Assembly (NCBI RefSeq): GCF_001613305.1
Contig: NZ_BDCC01000011.1
Coordinates: 56,938 to 120,937, forward strand
From: Nocardia vaccinii NBRC 15922
Lineage (GTDB): Bacteria > Actinomycetota > Actinomycetes > Mycobacteriales > Mycobacteriaceae
Reading direction: 5' to 3'
DNA length: 64,000 nt
In this document: piece after piece, positions 26,571 to 34,840 of the stretch
Layout of the letters: each line of letters begins with the position of its first letter
Numbering within the stretch: position 1 is the first letter of the stretch
Notes under the pieces: model-generated
The model's input: the letters and a program-made list of their open reading frames with translations, nothing else
What the model was told of the DNA's origin: nothing
Databases searched by the model: none
Translations under genes and position numbers: made by a program

Positions 26571-27431
26571 GTGGGACGTGTTGAAGGCAAGGTCGCGTTC
26601 ATCACCGGTGCCGCGCGCGGGCAGGGCCGCAGTCACGCGGTCCGCCTCGCCGAAGAAGGCGCCGACATCATCGCGGTGGATCTGTGCGAGGACATCTCGA
26701 CCATCGGCTACCCGCTGGCGCGGCCCGAAGACCTCGAGCAGACCGCCAAACTGGTCGCCGCGACCGGTCGCCGGGTGGTGACCGCCAAGGCGGACGTGCG
26801 CAGCGCGGAACAGCTGCAGACCGCGCTCGAGACCGGCATCGCCGAACTGGGACGGCTGGATATCGTCGTCGCCCAGGCCGGTGTGGCCGGTATGAAGGGC
26901 CAGCCGGCCATGCAGGCGTGGACCGATGTGATCAATACGAATCTGATCGGCACCATCAACGCCATCCAGGTTTCGCTTCCGCACCTGAGTGAGGGCGCCT
27001 CGATCATCGCGACGGGCTCCACCGCCGCGCTCATGGACATCTCCAAAGTCGATCAGCCGGGCAAGGACCCCGGCGGCTCGGCCTACGTGCACTCCAAGCG
27101 GGCACTGACCGCCTACGTCTACGAGATCGCGCGCCAGCTCGCCGAACGCGGAATCCGCGCCAACGTCGTGCATCCCACCAACTGCAATACGCCGATGCTG
27201 CAGAGCGAACCGATGTATCGCTCGTTCCGCCCGGACCTCGAACATCCGACCCGCGCGGACGCGGAGCCGGTGTTCGGCGTGCAGCAGTCCATGCGCATTC
27301 CGTACGTCGAGCCCGAGGACATCAGTAACGCGGTGCTCTACCTGGCTTCGGACGAGGCCCGGTACGTCACCGGTACGCAGATGCGTGTCGATGGCGGCGG
27401 CTATCTGAAGTTGTACGACTACCACATGTGA
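26571..27431 (+). CDS. Mycofactocin-coupled type SDR
   Basis: A 286-residue SDR. The cofactor site FITGAARGQGRSHAVRLAEE, the long insert after the second strand (AVDLCEDISTIGYPLARPED, then LEQTAKLV), NVVHPTNCNTPM and the end GTQMRVDGGGYLK match the subfamily that holds its NAD tightly and passes electrons to mycofactocin in actinobacteria. Catalytic Ser lies in ATGSTAALMD and Tyr/Lys in SAYVHSKRAL. The GTG at 26571 is preceded by GGAAG. It opens a plus-strand operon with a P450, two amidohydrolases and a Rieske protein. It probably oxidises an alcohol made by that P450. No mycofactocin biosynthesis gene is in the window. Confidence 0.88.
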   Translation: MGRVEGKVAFITGAARGQGRSHAVRLAEEGADIIAVDLCEDISTIGYPLARPEDLEQTAKLVAATGRRVVTAKADVRSAEQLQTALETGIAELGRLDIVVAQAGVAGMKGQPAMQAWTDVINTNLIGTINAIQVSLPHLSEGASIIATGSTAALMDISKVDQPGKDPGGSAYVHSKRALTAYVYEIARQLAERGIRANVVHPTNCNTPMLQSEPMYRSFRPDLEHPTRADAEPVFGVQQSMRIPYVEPEDISNAVLYLASDEARYVTGTQMRVDGGGYLKLYDYHM

Positions 27432-27443
27432 TCGCCCCGGACC

Positions 27444-27485
27444 GCGCCCTCGCGGACACCGCACCCGCGGTGTCCGCGAGGGCGC
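27444..27485 (+). terminator. Very stable intercistronic hairpin
   Basis: 19-bp perfect arms (GCGCCCTCGCGGACACCGC and its complement) around ACCC, filling most of the 86 bases between the SDR stop and the P450 GTG. There is no U-run. It could partly terminate, or act as an mRNA stability or processing element that lowers expression of the genes after the SDR. Confidence 0.6.
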
Positions 27486-27517
27486 ACCGAATCCGTGAGC
27501 AGCGGAGGAAGAACAAC

Positions 27518-28882
27518 GTGAGCATCGAAGACACCACCGCCGACCAGGACCGCAAGAAGAACCGGTACAGCTTCGACCGGCACACTCCCGAATACCGGCA
27601 CCGGTTCGAGGAGATCACGCAGGAGATGCAGGCCAAGTGCCCGGTCGCCTGGAGCGACACACACGGCGGGCACTGGGTGGCCGCGGACAGCACGTCGGTC
27701 TTCGAGCTGGCCCGCTGCCCGCACGTGTCCAACGACCACGACCTCCGCGGCGAACGCAAAGGCTATAAAGGCATTTCGATCCCCACCGCGCAGCGCGCCC
27801 AGGCCGTGCGCGGCGGCATGTTGGAGATGGACGATCCCGAGCACCGCCTGTACCGGCAGGTACTCAACCCGTATCTGTCCCCCGCCGCGGTCAAGCGCTG
27901 GGATCCGGTCATCGACGAGATCGTGCGCGCGAGCCTGGACGAGAAGATCGAATCCGGCCGCATCGATTTCGTGGACGATCTGGCCAATATCGTGCCGGCC
28001 GTGCTGACTCTGGCCATGCTCGGCATCCCGTTGCGACGCTGGTCGCTCTACAGCGAGCCGGTACACGCCGCGGTATACACCCCGGAGAGCTCCCCGGACG
28101 CCGCCCGCGTCGCCGAGATGCACCGCGCGATGGGTCTGGACCTGCTGAACAATCTGGTCGAGATCAAGGAGACGCCGCGACCGGGCCTGGTCGACGGCCT
28201 GATCAAACTCCGCATCGACGGCGAACCCGCGCCGGACCTCGAGATCCTGGGCATGCTGGGGCTGCTCATCGGCGGCGGTTTCGACACCACCACCGCGCTG
28301 ACCGCGCACTCGCTGGAATGGCTGTCCGAACATCCGGATCAGCGCGAGCTGCTCAGCAAGGAGCGCGAGCACCTGCTCGATTCGGCCACCGAGGAATTCC
28401 TGCGCTACTTCACCCCCGCGCCCGGTGACGGCCGCACGATCTCCGATGACGTCACCATCGCGGACACCCGGTTCGCGGAGGGTGATCGGCTGTGGCTGTC
28501 CTGGGCGATGGCCAACCGCGATCCGCAGGTCTTCCCGGACCCCAACGATGTGATCCTGGACCGAAGGGGTAACCGCCACTTCAGTTTCGGGCTCGGCATC
28601 CACCGGTGCATCGGCTCGAACGTCGCGCGCGCGGTGTTCAAGAAGATGCTCACCGCGGTGCTGGACAGGATGCCGGATTACCGATGCGACCCCGAGGGCA
28701 CCGTGCACTACGAGACCATCGGCGTCATCCAGGGAATGCGGCATCTCCCGGCCACCTTCACGCCCGGCAAGCGCCAGGGCGCGGGACTCGAGGAGACCCT
28801 GGAGAAGCTCCAGAAGATCTGCGACACACAGGAACTCGCCGCACCGGTGACGGAGCGGCCCGATATCGCGCGCATCGACTGA
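27518..28882 (+). CDS. Cytochrome P450 (third of three)
   Basis: A 454-residue P450, about 40 residues longer than usual at the C-terminus (after the haem region it continues with a charged segment containing LEETLEKLQK). I-helix GGGFDTTT (252-259), ExxR Glu293/Arg296, haem loop FSFGLGIHRCIGSNVAR with Cys364. The start is the GTG at 27518 with GGAGG upstream; the longer frame from 27428 would run through the hairpin. It lies between the mycofactocin-type SDR and two amidohydrolases. Rieske, NuoF-like and ferredoxin genes downstream could supply electrons. It is distant from the other two P450s, so three different oxidations are likely in the cluster. Confidence 0.92.
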   Translation: MSIEDTTADQDRKKNRYSFDRHTPEYRHRFEEITQEMQAKCPVAWSDTHGGHWVAADSTSVFELARCPHVSNDHDLRGERKGYKGISIPTAQRAQAVRGGMLEMDDPEHRLYRQVLNPYLSPAAVKRWDPVIDEIVRASLDEKIESGRIDFVDDLANIVPAVLTLAMLGIPLRRWSLYSEPVHAAVYTPESSPDAARVAEMHRAMGLDLLNNLVEIKETPRPGLVDGLIKLRIDGEPAPDLEILGMLGLLIGGGFDTTTALTAHSLEWLSEHPDQRELLSKEREHLLDSATEEFLRYFTPAPGDGRTISDDVTIADTRFAEGDRLWLSWAMANRDPQVFPDPNDVILDRRGNRHFSFGLGIHRCIGSNVARAVFKKMLTAVLDRMPDYRCDPEGTVHYETIGVIQGMRHLPATFTPGKRQGAGLEETLEKLQKICDTQELAAPVTERPDIARID

Positions 28883-28909
28883 CGCGGAAGCGCACCCGAA
28901 AGAGAGCGG

Positions 28910-30004
28910 ATGAGCAGATTACTAGCCGACGGGACCCGTATCCCCGTCATCGATGCCAGCGTGCACATCTTCTTCGGATCGAATCGCGATATGCGCGGAT
29001 TCCTGCGCGAGCCGTTCGCCAGCCGGGGCATCCCCGATGTGGAGATGGACTGGTACGGCGCACCGGGCGGCGAGTACGCCCCGGGCACCCGCGGGCCGGA
29101 CAAGCAGTATCCGGGCTCGGATCCCGAGCTGGTCGGCGAGGCGCTGTTCGGCGGGCGCGGGGTGGATGTTGCCGTACTGCATCCGATGACCCGCGGCATC
29201 CTGCCGGACCGGTATCTGACCACGGCCGTGCTCGCCGCGCACAACGAGATGATGGTCTCACGCTGGCTGGAATCCAATCCGTACGCCGACCGGTTCCGCG
29301 GCACGATCCGGGTGAATCCGGAGGACATCACCGGTGCGCTGCGCGAAATCGACAGGTGGGCAAGCCATCCCGGCATCGTGCAGGTCGGCGTTCCGCTGCA
29401 GTCCCGCGAACTGTACGGCAAGCCGCAGTTCTGGCCGCTGTGGGAGGCCGCCGCGCACGCGGGCCTGCCCGTCGCGGTGCACAGCGAGACCGGGGAGAGC
29501 ATCGCGTTCCCGCCGACCCCGTCCGGGCACACCCGCACCTATGAGCAGTACCTCGGATTCACCTCGCTGAACTACATCTATCACCTGATGAACATGATCG
29601 CCGAGGGCGTCTTCGAGCGGATCCCGGAGCTGAAGTTCGTCTGGGCCGACGGCGCGGCGGATATGCTCACGCCGTTCACCTGGCGGATGGACACCTTCGG
29701 CCGGCCGCATCTCGAGCAGACCCCGTGGGCGCCGCGCATGCCCAGCGACTATCTGCCCGAACACGTGTACTTCGTGCACAACAGTCTCGACGGTCCGGGC
29801 GAGGTCGACTTCGCCGCCGAATGGCTCGACTTCACCGGCAAACAGGACATGGTGATGTTCGGCTCCAGCTATCCGCACTGGCACTGCGGCGACATCGACG
29901 AGCTGCCCTCCGCGCTCACCACCGAACAACGCGAGAAGGTGTGCTGGCGCAACGCGTCTCGCGTCTACGGCATCGACGTCCCGGCCGCATCGGCCACCGT
30001 CTGA
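28910..30004 (+). CDS. Amidohydrolase-2 family protein (A)
   Basis: A 364-residue TIM-barrel protein of the ACMSD-like amidohydrolase group, members of which decarboxylate, hydrate or hydrolyse ring-derived acids. The first metal motif is IDASVHIFF, where the classical HxH is reduced to one His. Other family parts are WPLWEAAAHAGLPVAVH, LKFVWADGAADMLTPFTWRMD and MFGSSYPHW, the last supplying the usual Asp/Ser-xx-His end. The protein is 12 bases ahead of a second amidohydrolase, with which it may pair as a heteromer. The ATG follows AAAGAGAG. Reaction unknown. Confidence 0.83.
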   Translation: MSRLLADGTRIPVIDASVHIFFGSNRDMRGFLREPFASRGIPDVEMDWYGAPGGEYAPGTRGPDKQYPGSDPELVGEALFGGRGVDVAVLHPMTRGILPDRYLTTAVLAAHNEMMVSRWLESNPYADRFRGTIRVNPEDITGALREIDRWASHPGIVQVGVPLQSRELYGKPQFWPLWEAAAHAGLPVAVHSETGESIAFPPTPSGHTRTYEQYLGFTSLNYIYHLMNMIAEGVFERIPELKFVWADGAADMLTPFTWRMDTFGRPHLEQTPWAPRMPSDYLPEHVYFVHNSLDGPGEVDFAAEWLDFTGKQDMVMFGSSYPHWHCGDIDELPSALTTEQREKVCWRNASRVYGIDVPAASATV

Positions 30005-30016
30005 AGGGAGAGGACC

Positions 30017-31162
30017 ATGACCCTGGCTCATCAGCAGCATCGGGCACCGGCCGCGGAGCAGACCGCGGTCCGGGTGGTCGATTCGGACGTGCATCCGGTA
30101 CCACGCCGCGGGGAGCTGGTGGAATACCTTCCCGAGCCGTACCGCAGCTCGTACTTCCTCAGCCACCGCGTCGGCGACACCATCATCTACGACGCCCCGG
30201 ACTACGCGCACACCTACGCGATGCGCGCGGACACCTTCCCCGAGGGCGGCGAATTCCCGGGCAGCGACCCGGAATTGGCGTTCCGGCAGCTGATCGTCGA
30301 CGCCGGTTCCGATATCGCCATCCTGGAGCCGACGGTGAAGGCCACCCGCCTGCCCGAGGCGACCTCGGCGATGGCGACCGGCATCAACCACTGGCTGGCC
30401 AACCACTGGCTGGACCCGAAGAACAACTGGCATCAGCGGTGGCGCGGCTCGATCTGCGCGGCCATCGACGATACGGCCCAGGCGGTGCGCGAGATCGAAC
30501 AGTGGGCCGGGCATCCGTTCATGTCGCAGATCCTGATCAAGGCCGAACCGCGGCCGTCCTGGGGCGATCCGAAATACGACCCGATCTGGGCCACGGCCAC
30601 CAAGCACGATCTGGTGGTCAGCTGTCATCTGGGCCGCGGCGCGTACGAGACCATGCCCATGCCGCCGGTCGGATTCCCCAGCTACAACCACGATTTCATG
30701 GTCACCTACTCGCTGCTGGCGGCGAATCAGATCATGAGCCTGATCTTCGACGGCGTCTTCGACCGGCATCCCAAGCTGCGCATCGTGTTCGTGGAACACG
30801 CGTTCACCTGGATCCTGCCGCTGATGTGGCGGATGGACGCGATCTACGCCGCGCGCAAGTCCTTCACCGGAATTCGGCGCAAGCCCTCGGAATACGTCAA
30901 GGAGCACATCCGGTTCACCACTCAGCCGCTGGACTATCCCGAGGACAAGACCGAACTCACCCGGGCGTTCGAGTGGATGGAGGCGGACAAGATCCTGCTC
31001 TACTCCTCGGACTATCCGCACTGGACGTTCGACGACCCGCGCTGGCTGGTGAAACATCTGCCGGTGCACGCGCGCGACAAGGTCATGTACCGCAACGGCA
31101 TCGAGACCTACCACCTGCCCGAGACGGTGCCCGCCATCGACGGCCGCAGGCCGGTGTTCTGA
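30017..31162 (+). CDS. Amidohydrolase-2 family protein (B)
   Basis: A 381-residue TIM-barrel amidohydrolase of the same group as the gene before it. First motif VVDSDVHPVPRRGELVEYLP, then HDLVVSCHLGRGAYETM (central metal His), LRIVFVEHAFTWILPLMWRMD and LLYSSDYPHWTFDDP, with Asp of the last motif intact. The second His of HxH is Pro here, as in the ring-cleavage or decarboxylase-like subgroup common in mycobacteria. Its stop overlaps the ATG of the Rieske gene (TGATG). GGGAGAGG precedes its ATG. Likely works with protein A and the Rieske protein on the same intermediate. Confidence 0.85.
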   Translation: MTLAHQQHRAPAAEQTAVRVVDSDVHPVPRRGELVEYLPEPYRSSYFLSHRVGDTIIYDAPDYAHTYAMRADTFPEGGEFPGSDPELAFRQLIVDAGSDIAILEPTVKATRLPEATSAMATGINHWLANHWLDPKNNWHQRWRGSICAAIDDTAQAVREIEQWAGHPFMSQILIKAEPRPSWGDPKYDPIWATATKHDLVVSCHLGRGAYETMPMPPVGFPSYNHDFMVTYSLLAANQIMSLIFDGVFDRHPKLRIVFVEHAFTWILPLMWRMDAIYAARKSFTGIRRKPSEYVKEHIRFTTQPLDYPEDKTELTRAFEWMEADKILLYSSDYPHWTFDDPRWLVKHLPVHARDKVMYRNGIETYHLPETVPAIDGRRPVF

Positions 31163-31569
31163 TGGCGGCCGAACACGAAGCAGCGGACCACGACCCACCC
31201 AGGCTCGCCCAGGGCCGCGAACACGTCGTCGCGACGGTCGAGGAGATTCCGCCCGGATCGTCCAAGGTGGTGCCGATCGGGCGGCACGGCGTCGGGGTCT
31301 ACAACGTCAACGGCACGTTCTACGCGATCGCGAACTATTGTCCGCACGAGGGCGGTCCGCTGTGCTCGGGCCGCGCGCGCGGCCGCACGGTCGTCGACGA
31401 CTCGGTGCCCGGCGACCAGGTCATGGTGCGCGATCAGGAGTACATCTACTGCCCGTGGCACCAGTGGGGTTTCGAGCTGGCGACCGGGACCACGGTGGTC
31501 AAACCCGAATGGAGTATCCGCACCTATCCGGTGCGGATCGTCGGCGATTCCGTCGTCGTGCTGGCGTGA
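31162..31569 (+). CDS. Rieske 2Fe-2S ferredoxin
   Basis: A 135-residue single-domain Rieske protein. The ligands are Cys60-x-His62 in NYCPHEGGPLC and Cys97-x2-His100 in IYCPWHQWGFEL. It begins with TGATG overlap to amidohydrolase B. It is longer than typical ferredoxins through an insert between the two ligand pairs (about 35 residues). It could pass electrons to the P450 of the operon or be an accessory subunit of the amidohydrolases. No oxygenase alpha subunit with a mononuclear iron domain is encoded here, so a classical ring-hydroxylating dioxygenase is unlikely. Confidence 0.9.
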   Translation: MAAEHEAADHDPPRLAQGREHVVATVEEIPPGSSKVVPIGRHGVGVYNVNGTFYAIANYCPHEGGPLCSGRARGRTVVDDSVPGDQVMVRDQEYIYCPWHQWGFELATGTTVVKPEWSIRTYPVRIVGDSVVVLA

Positions 31570-31582
31570 GAGAGGATGTCCC

Positions 31583-32452
31583 ATGCCATCGGTGACGGTG
31601 AACGGCGGCGAGGTCGTCTACGAAATCCTCGGTGACACAGGCGATCTGGTCGTCCTGACACCGGGCGGCCGATTCGGCAAGGATGTTCCCGGTCTGCGCC
31701 CGCTGGCCGAGGCGATCGTCGCCGGCGGCTATTCGGTACTGCTGTGGGATCGGCCCAACTGCGGCGCGTCGGACGTGCAGTTCTACGGCCGGTCCGAATC
31801 GCATATGCGCGCCGAGACGCTGAACGGCCTACTGGGTGCGCTGGATGTCGGGCCGTGCGTCCTCGCGGGCGGCTCGGGCGGCGCACGCGATTCGATGCTC
31901 ACCGCGATGCTGTATCCGGAGCGGGTGACCACGCTCGTGCTCTGGAATATCGTCGGCGGCGTCTACGGACTGTTCAATCTGGGCGCGTTCTATGTGCTGC
32001 CCAGCCTGCAGACCGTGCGCGGCGGCGGGACCGCGGCCCTGCTGAAGATGCGGGAGTGGCGTGAGCGGGTGGCGGCCAATCCTCGCAACGAGCAGCGCCT
32101 GCGGGACCTGGACCGGGACGAATTCATCAAACTGTCGCTGCGCTGGCTCAATGCGTACGTGCCCAAACCCGGGCAGACCATCGCCGGCGTGGACGACGAG
32201 ATGTTCGATCGAATCACCGTGCCCACCTTGATCATTCGCGGCGGCGTCGGCGACCTGGATCATCCGAAGCGGACCTCGCTCGAGGTGAGCTGCCTGATCG
32301 AGGGCTCGACGGTGATCGAACCGCCGTGGCCCGAGGACGCCTGGGAGCGCGCGGTCGAGGACCGGGGCAGCGGGCGGGTCGATCACTTCAACCTGTTCGA
32401 CACCTGGGTGCGGGCGGCCCCGCCGATCCTGGAATTCCTGGACAATCGATGA
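31583..32452 (+). CDS. Alpha/beta hydrolase
   Basis: A 289-residue alpha/beta hydrolase with nucleophile elbow GGSGG (Ser98 in LAGGSGGARDSM), VLLWDRPNCGASDVQFYG after the fourth strand, acid in RGGVGDLDHP and His in RVDHFNLFDTW near residue 267. The RPNCG(A/x)SD segment is typical of the haloperoxidase/esterase type found in actinobacterial catabolic clusters. It starts 14 bases after the Rieske gene and is the last plus-strand gene before an oppositely oriented small gene. It may hydrolyse a lactone, ester or CoA-free meta-cleavage product. Confidence 0.83.
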   Translation: MPSVTVNGGEVVYEILGDTGDLVVLTPGGRFGKDVPGLRPLAEAIVAGGYSVLLWDRPNCGASDVQFYGRSESHMRAETLNGLLGALDVGPCVLAGGSGGARDSMLTAMLYPERVTTLVLWNIVGGVYGLFNLGAFYVLPSLQTVRGGGTAALLKMREWRERVAANPRNEQRLRDLDRDEFIKLSLRWLNAYVPKPGQTIAGVDDEMFDRITVPTLIIRGGVGDLDHPKRTSLEVSCLIEGSTVIEPPWPEDAWERAVEDRGSGRVDHFNLFDTWVRAAPPILEFLDNR

Positions 32453-32481
32453 CGCGGGCCCTCGCACCGGTCGCCCGCCGA

Positions 32482-32949
32482 TCACCGGGTACCGATGCGG
32501 ACCTCGCAGTTCAGCGCCGCCTCCAGCGCGGTGTGGATGCGGCTCTCCGGCACACGTTCGAGATCGGCCGCGGGCAGCGTGACGTGCACGATGTCGAAGC
32601 CGTCGGTCCCCGCCTCCCGGACCACCTCGGCGGTCAGGCCGAAGCCGGCCAGCACGCCGTGCGCGTCGTCGTCGGTGCCGCGGCTGACGTAGGTCACCGC
32701 CGCGGCCACCGGTTCGGTGCCGAACGCCGCGGCGCACATCCGTACCGCCTCCCCCACGCCGGCCTCGGCGTCCTCGGTGTCGACCAGCATCTGCACCTCC
32801 CGCCGCGGCGGGATATCCGAACTGTCGCCGAGGATCTCGACCCGGAGTGTGGCGGCGTATTCGCGCAGGGCGCTCATCCCTTCCGCCCACCGAGCCGCGG
32901 TGAGCTCCCGGGCCGGGTCGACATCAATTCGCAGCACCGCGGTTCTCAT
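32482..32949 (-). CDS. Hypothetical protein, oppositely oriented inside the plus-strand cluster
   Basis: A 155-residue protein from the ATG at 32949; the frame continues 42 bases further up but without a good ribosome site. I do not recognise it. It has two alternating alpha/beta stretches (MRTAVLRIDVDPARELTAAR, and GFDIVHVTLPAADLERVPES) and no Cys motif or membrane segment; base composition is like its neighbours. It lies in a 568-base gap between the hydrolase stop (32452) and the NuoF-like start (33021), facing away from the latter. Divergent arrangement suggests the region between 32949 and 33021 carries promoters for both. It could be a small-molecule binding or regulatory protein. Confidence 0.6.
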   Translation of the reverse strand: MRTAVLRIDVDPARELTAARWAEGMSALREYAATLRVEILGDSSDIPPRREVQMLVDTEDAEAGVGEAVRMCAAAFGTEPVAAAVTYVSRGTDDDAHGVLAGFGLTAEVVREAGTDGFDIVHVTLPAADLERVPESRIHTALEAALNCEVRIGTR

Positions 32950-33020
32950 GTCGGCCAGCGTAACCGCAACCAGCGGCCCCCTTCTGTCCACCGGCCTGTT
33001 TCCAGCCGAAAGAGGTTGCC

Positions 33021-34328
33021 ATGCAAGAGATTTTCGACCCGACCACGGAACTCGCCGCGGTCACCGCACCCGGTGTGGAACCACGTCTGCTCCGCGCCGG
33101 ACCGGAGATGGAGGATCTGGCCGCCTACCGGGCGAGCGGGGGTTACCGGCTGCTGGACTCGGCGGCCGAGCTGCTCGAGGAGATCCGGCACAGCGGCTTG
33201 CGTGGTCGTGGTGGGGCGGCGTTCCCGACGGCGATCAAACTGGGCTCGGTGCGCGACGCGCACCTGCGCGGCAGCGCGACCGTGGTCGTCGCGAACGGTG
33301 AGGAGGGCGAACCCGCCTCGGTCAAGGACCGCTGGCTGCTGTGCCGCCGCCCGCATCTGGTGCTGGACGGCCTGCGCCTGGCCGCCGCGATCACAGGTGC
33401 GAGCCAGGCCTACGTCTACATCTCCGACCCCGAGGCCGCACAGCGCGTCGACGCGGCGCTGACCGAGTTGGACGGCACCGACATCACCCGCGTACGAATC
33501 GAATTGGTCACCGTCGCAGCGGGTTACGTCGCCGGGGAGGAGACCGCGGCGATCCGCGCGATCAACGGCGGGCCGGCCAAACCCGCGGACAAACCGCCGC
33601 GGCCGTTCGAATCCGGCGTGGACGATCTGCCCACGGCGGTCTCCAATGTGGAGACCCTGGCGAATCTGCCCTTCATCCACCGGCACGGCGGACAGGCGTT
33701 CCGCGAGCAGGGCACGGCCGGATCGCCCGGCACCTTCCTGGTGACGGTCACCGGCGGCGACCGCGGCCCCGGTCTCTACGAACTCCCGCACGGCGCGCGA
33801 TTCGCCGATTTACTCGCCTTACATCGGATTTCGCCGCAGGATGTGCGCGGGGCGCTGATGGGCGGCTACTTCTCCGGTATCGCCGATCGCGCCGTCCTGG
33901 ACGCCACGCTGGATCACGAATCCATCCGCGGCCTGGGCTACGGCCTCGGTTGCGGCGCGATATCGCTGATCACCGACGAATGTCCGGTCGCCGTGGCCGC
34001 ATCGGTGCTCGGATATTTCGACCGGGAGAACGCCGGACAGTGCGGTTCCTGCTTCAACGGCACCGCCGCCATGGCCGCGGTGGCGGCCGCACTGCGCGAC
34101 GGGCGTGCCACCGACGCGGATATCCAACGCCTGCAACGCTGGTCGGTGGTGCTGCGCGGGCGCGGCGCCTGCGGCACCCTGGACGGGGCATGCAATGCCG
34201 CCGCCACCCTGCTGAGCCGGTTCCGCACCGAGGTCGACGCCCATCTAGACGGCCGGTGCCCGGATTGCGCACAGCGAATCTACCTGGCCGATCGGCCGTT
34301 CGACGCGCGAGAGGTACTGGTGCCGTGA
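33021..34328 (+). CDS. NuoF-like FMN/NADH-binding flavoprotein, stand-alone
   Basis: A 435-residue protein of the NADH dehydrogenase 51-kDa subunit family. FMN/NADH elements: SGLRGRGGAAFPTAIK (59-73), ANGEEGEPASVKDR (91-104), AGEETAAIRAINGG. The C-terminal cluster region reads ENAGQCGSCFNG with Cys341 and Cys344, but the first Cys of the usual CxxCxxC is Ala338; Cys384, Cys391 and the extra pair Cys413/Cys416 follow. It may therefore hold a changed Fe-S site. There are no NuoE or NuoG genes. Its GTG-coupled ferredoxin (4-base overlap) suggests it is an NADH:ferredoxin reductase feeding a P450 of the cluster. AAAGAGG precedes the ATG. Confidence 0.84.
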   Translation: MQEIFDPTTELAAVTAPGVEPRLLRAGPEMEDLAAYRASGGYRLLDSAAELLEEIRHSGLRGRGGAAFPTAIKLGSVRDAHLRGSATVVVANGEEGEPASVKDRWLLCRRPHLVLDGLRLAAAITGASQAYVYISDPEAAQRVDAALTELDGTDITRVRIELVTVAAGYVAGEETAAIRAINGGPAKPADKPPRPFESGVDDLPTAVSNVETLANLPFIHRHGGQAFREQGTAGSPGTFLVTVTGGDRGPGLYELPHGARFADLLALHRISPQDVRGALMGGYFSGIADRAVLDATLDHESIRGLGYGLGCGAISLITDECPVAVAASVLGYFDRENAGQCGSCFNGTAAMAAVAAALRDGRATDADIQRLQRWSVVLRGRGACGTLDGACNAAATLLSRFRTEVDAHLDGRCPDCAQRIYLADRPFDAREVLVP

Positions 34329-34531
34329 AGATTCGACTCGACCGGACGCTGTGCGACGGATTCGGCATCTGCGCCAGGCACGCACCGGGATACTTCTCCC
34401 TCGACGACTGGGGTTACGCCTCGCTCGAGGGCGACGGCGTGGTCGACCCCGCCGACCGCGACGGGGTGATGCGCGCCCTGCTGGACTGCCCGGCGCACGC
34501 CATCATCCGGCTCGCGGAACCCGAAACCTGA
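34325..34531 (+). CDS. Small ferredoxin coupled to the NuoF-like protein
   Basis: A 68-residue ferredoxin starting with GTG overlapping the NuoF-like stop (GTGA). Cys10 and Cys16 in CDGFGIC and Cys55 in DCPAHAI match the three-cysteine pattern of 3Fe-4S P450 ferredoxins; the variable fourth position is Phe13. It would shuttle electrons from the NuoF-like flavoprotein to a P450, most likely the one at 27518-28882. This second redox chain is independent of the reductase/ferredoxin pair at 8446-9871. Confidence 0.86.
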   Translation: MKIRLDRTLCDGFGICARHAPGYFSLDDWGYASLEGDGVVDPADRDGVMRALLDCPAHAIIRLAEPET

Positions 34532-34840
34532 TCCGTGACACCGGTTTCGGCCACGGTCGCCCGGTGGCGCCGAGGCCGGGCGGCCCTCGCGGACCGGCGC
34601 CGATCGGGCACCCCGACGCCCGGTGCGTCGACCTGACCGCCTCGACTTCCGCAGCCGGCCGCTCGAACTCGTCGTAGTGGCGCCTATCCGCGACAGTTCC
34701 CGGGTATCCGGTTCCGGGCACCGTGGCACCGCTGCCGGTACGCGAGGGCCGCTGCCGAAACCTGCTGTATCACGGCACGAAATGCCCTGTGGCCCGGCGT
34801 ATCTCGCCGGGCCACAGGGCATCTGAAGTCTCGCCGAAGC
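34532..34840. other. 309-base convergent intergenic region
   Basis: Between the ferredoxin stop and the stop of the EthD-like gene on the other strand. Apart from the hairpin at 34782-34822 I see no gene, repeat or site. Confidence 0.5.
34782..34822. terminator. Bidirectional terminator hairpin
   Basis: 18-bp perfect stem (arms ATGCCCTGTGGCCCGGCG and its complement) with loop TATCT, located between converging genes and 19 bases beyond the stop of the EthD-like gene. It can end transcription from both sides. Confidence 0.8.

Noticed and set aside
31162..31569. Rieske protein as part of a ring-hydroxylating dioxygenase
   Set aside because: No oxygenase alpha or beta subunit gene is in the window, and the protein is a single Rieske domain.
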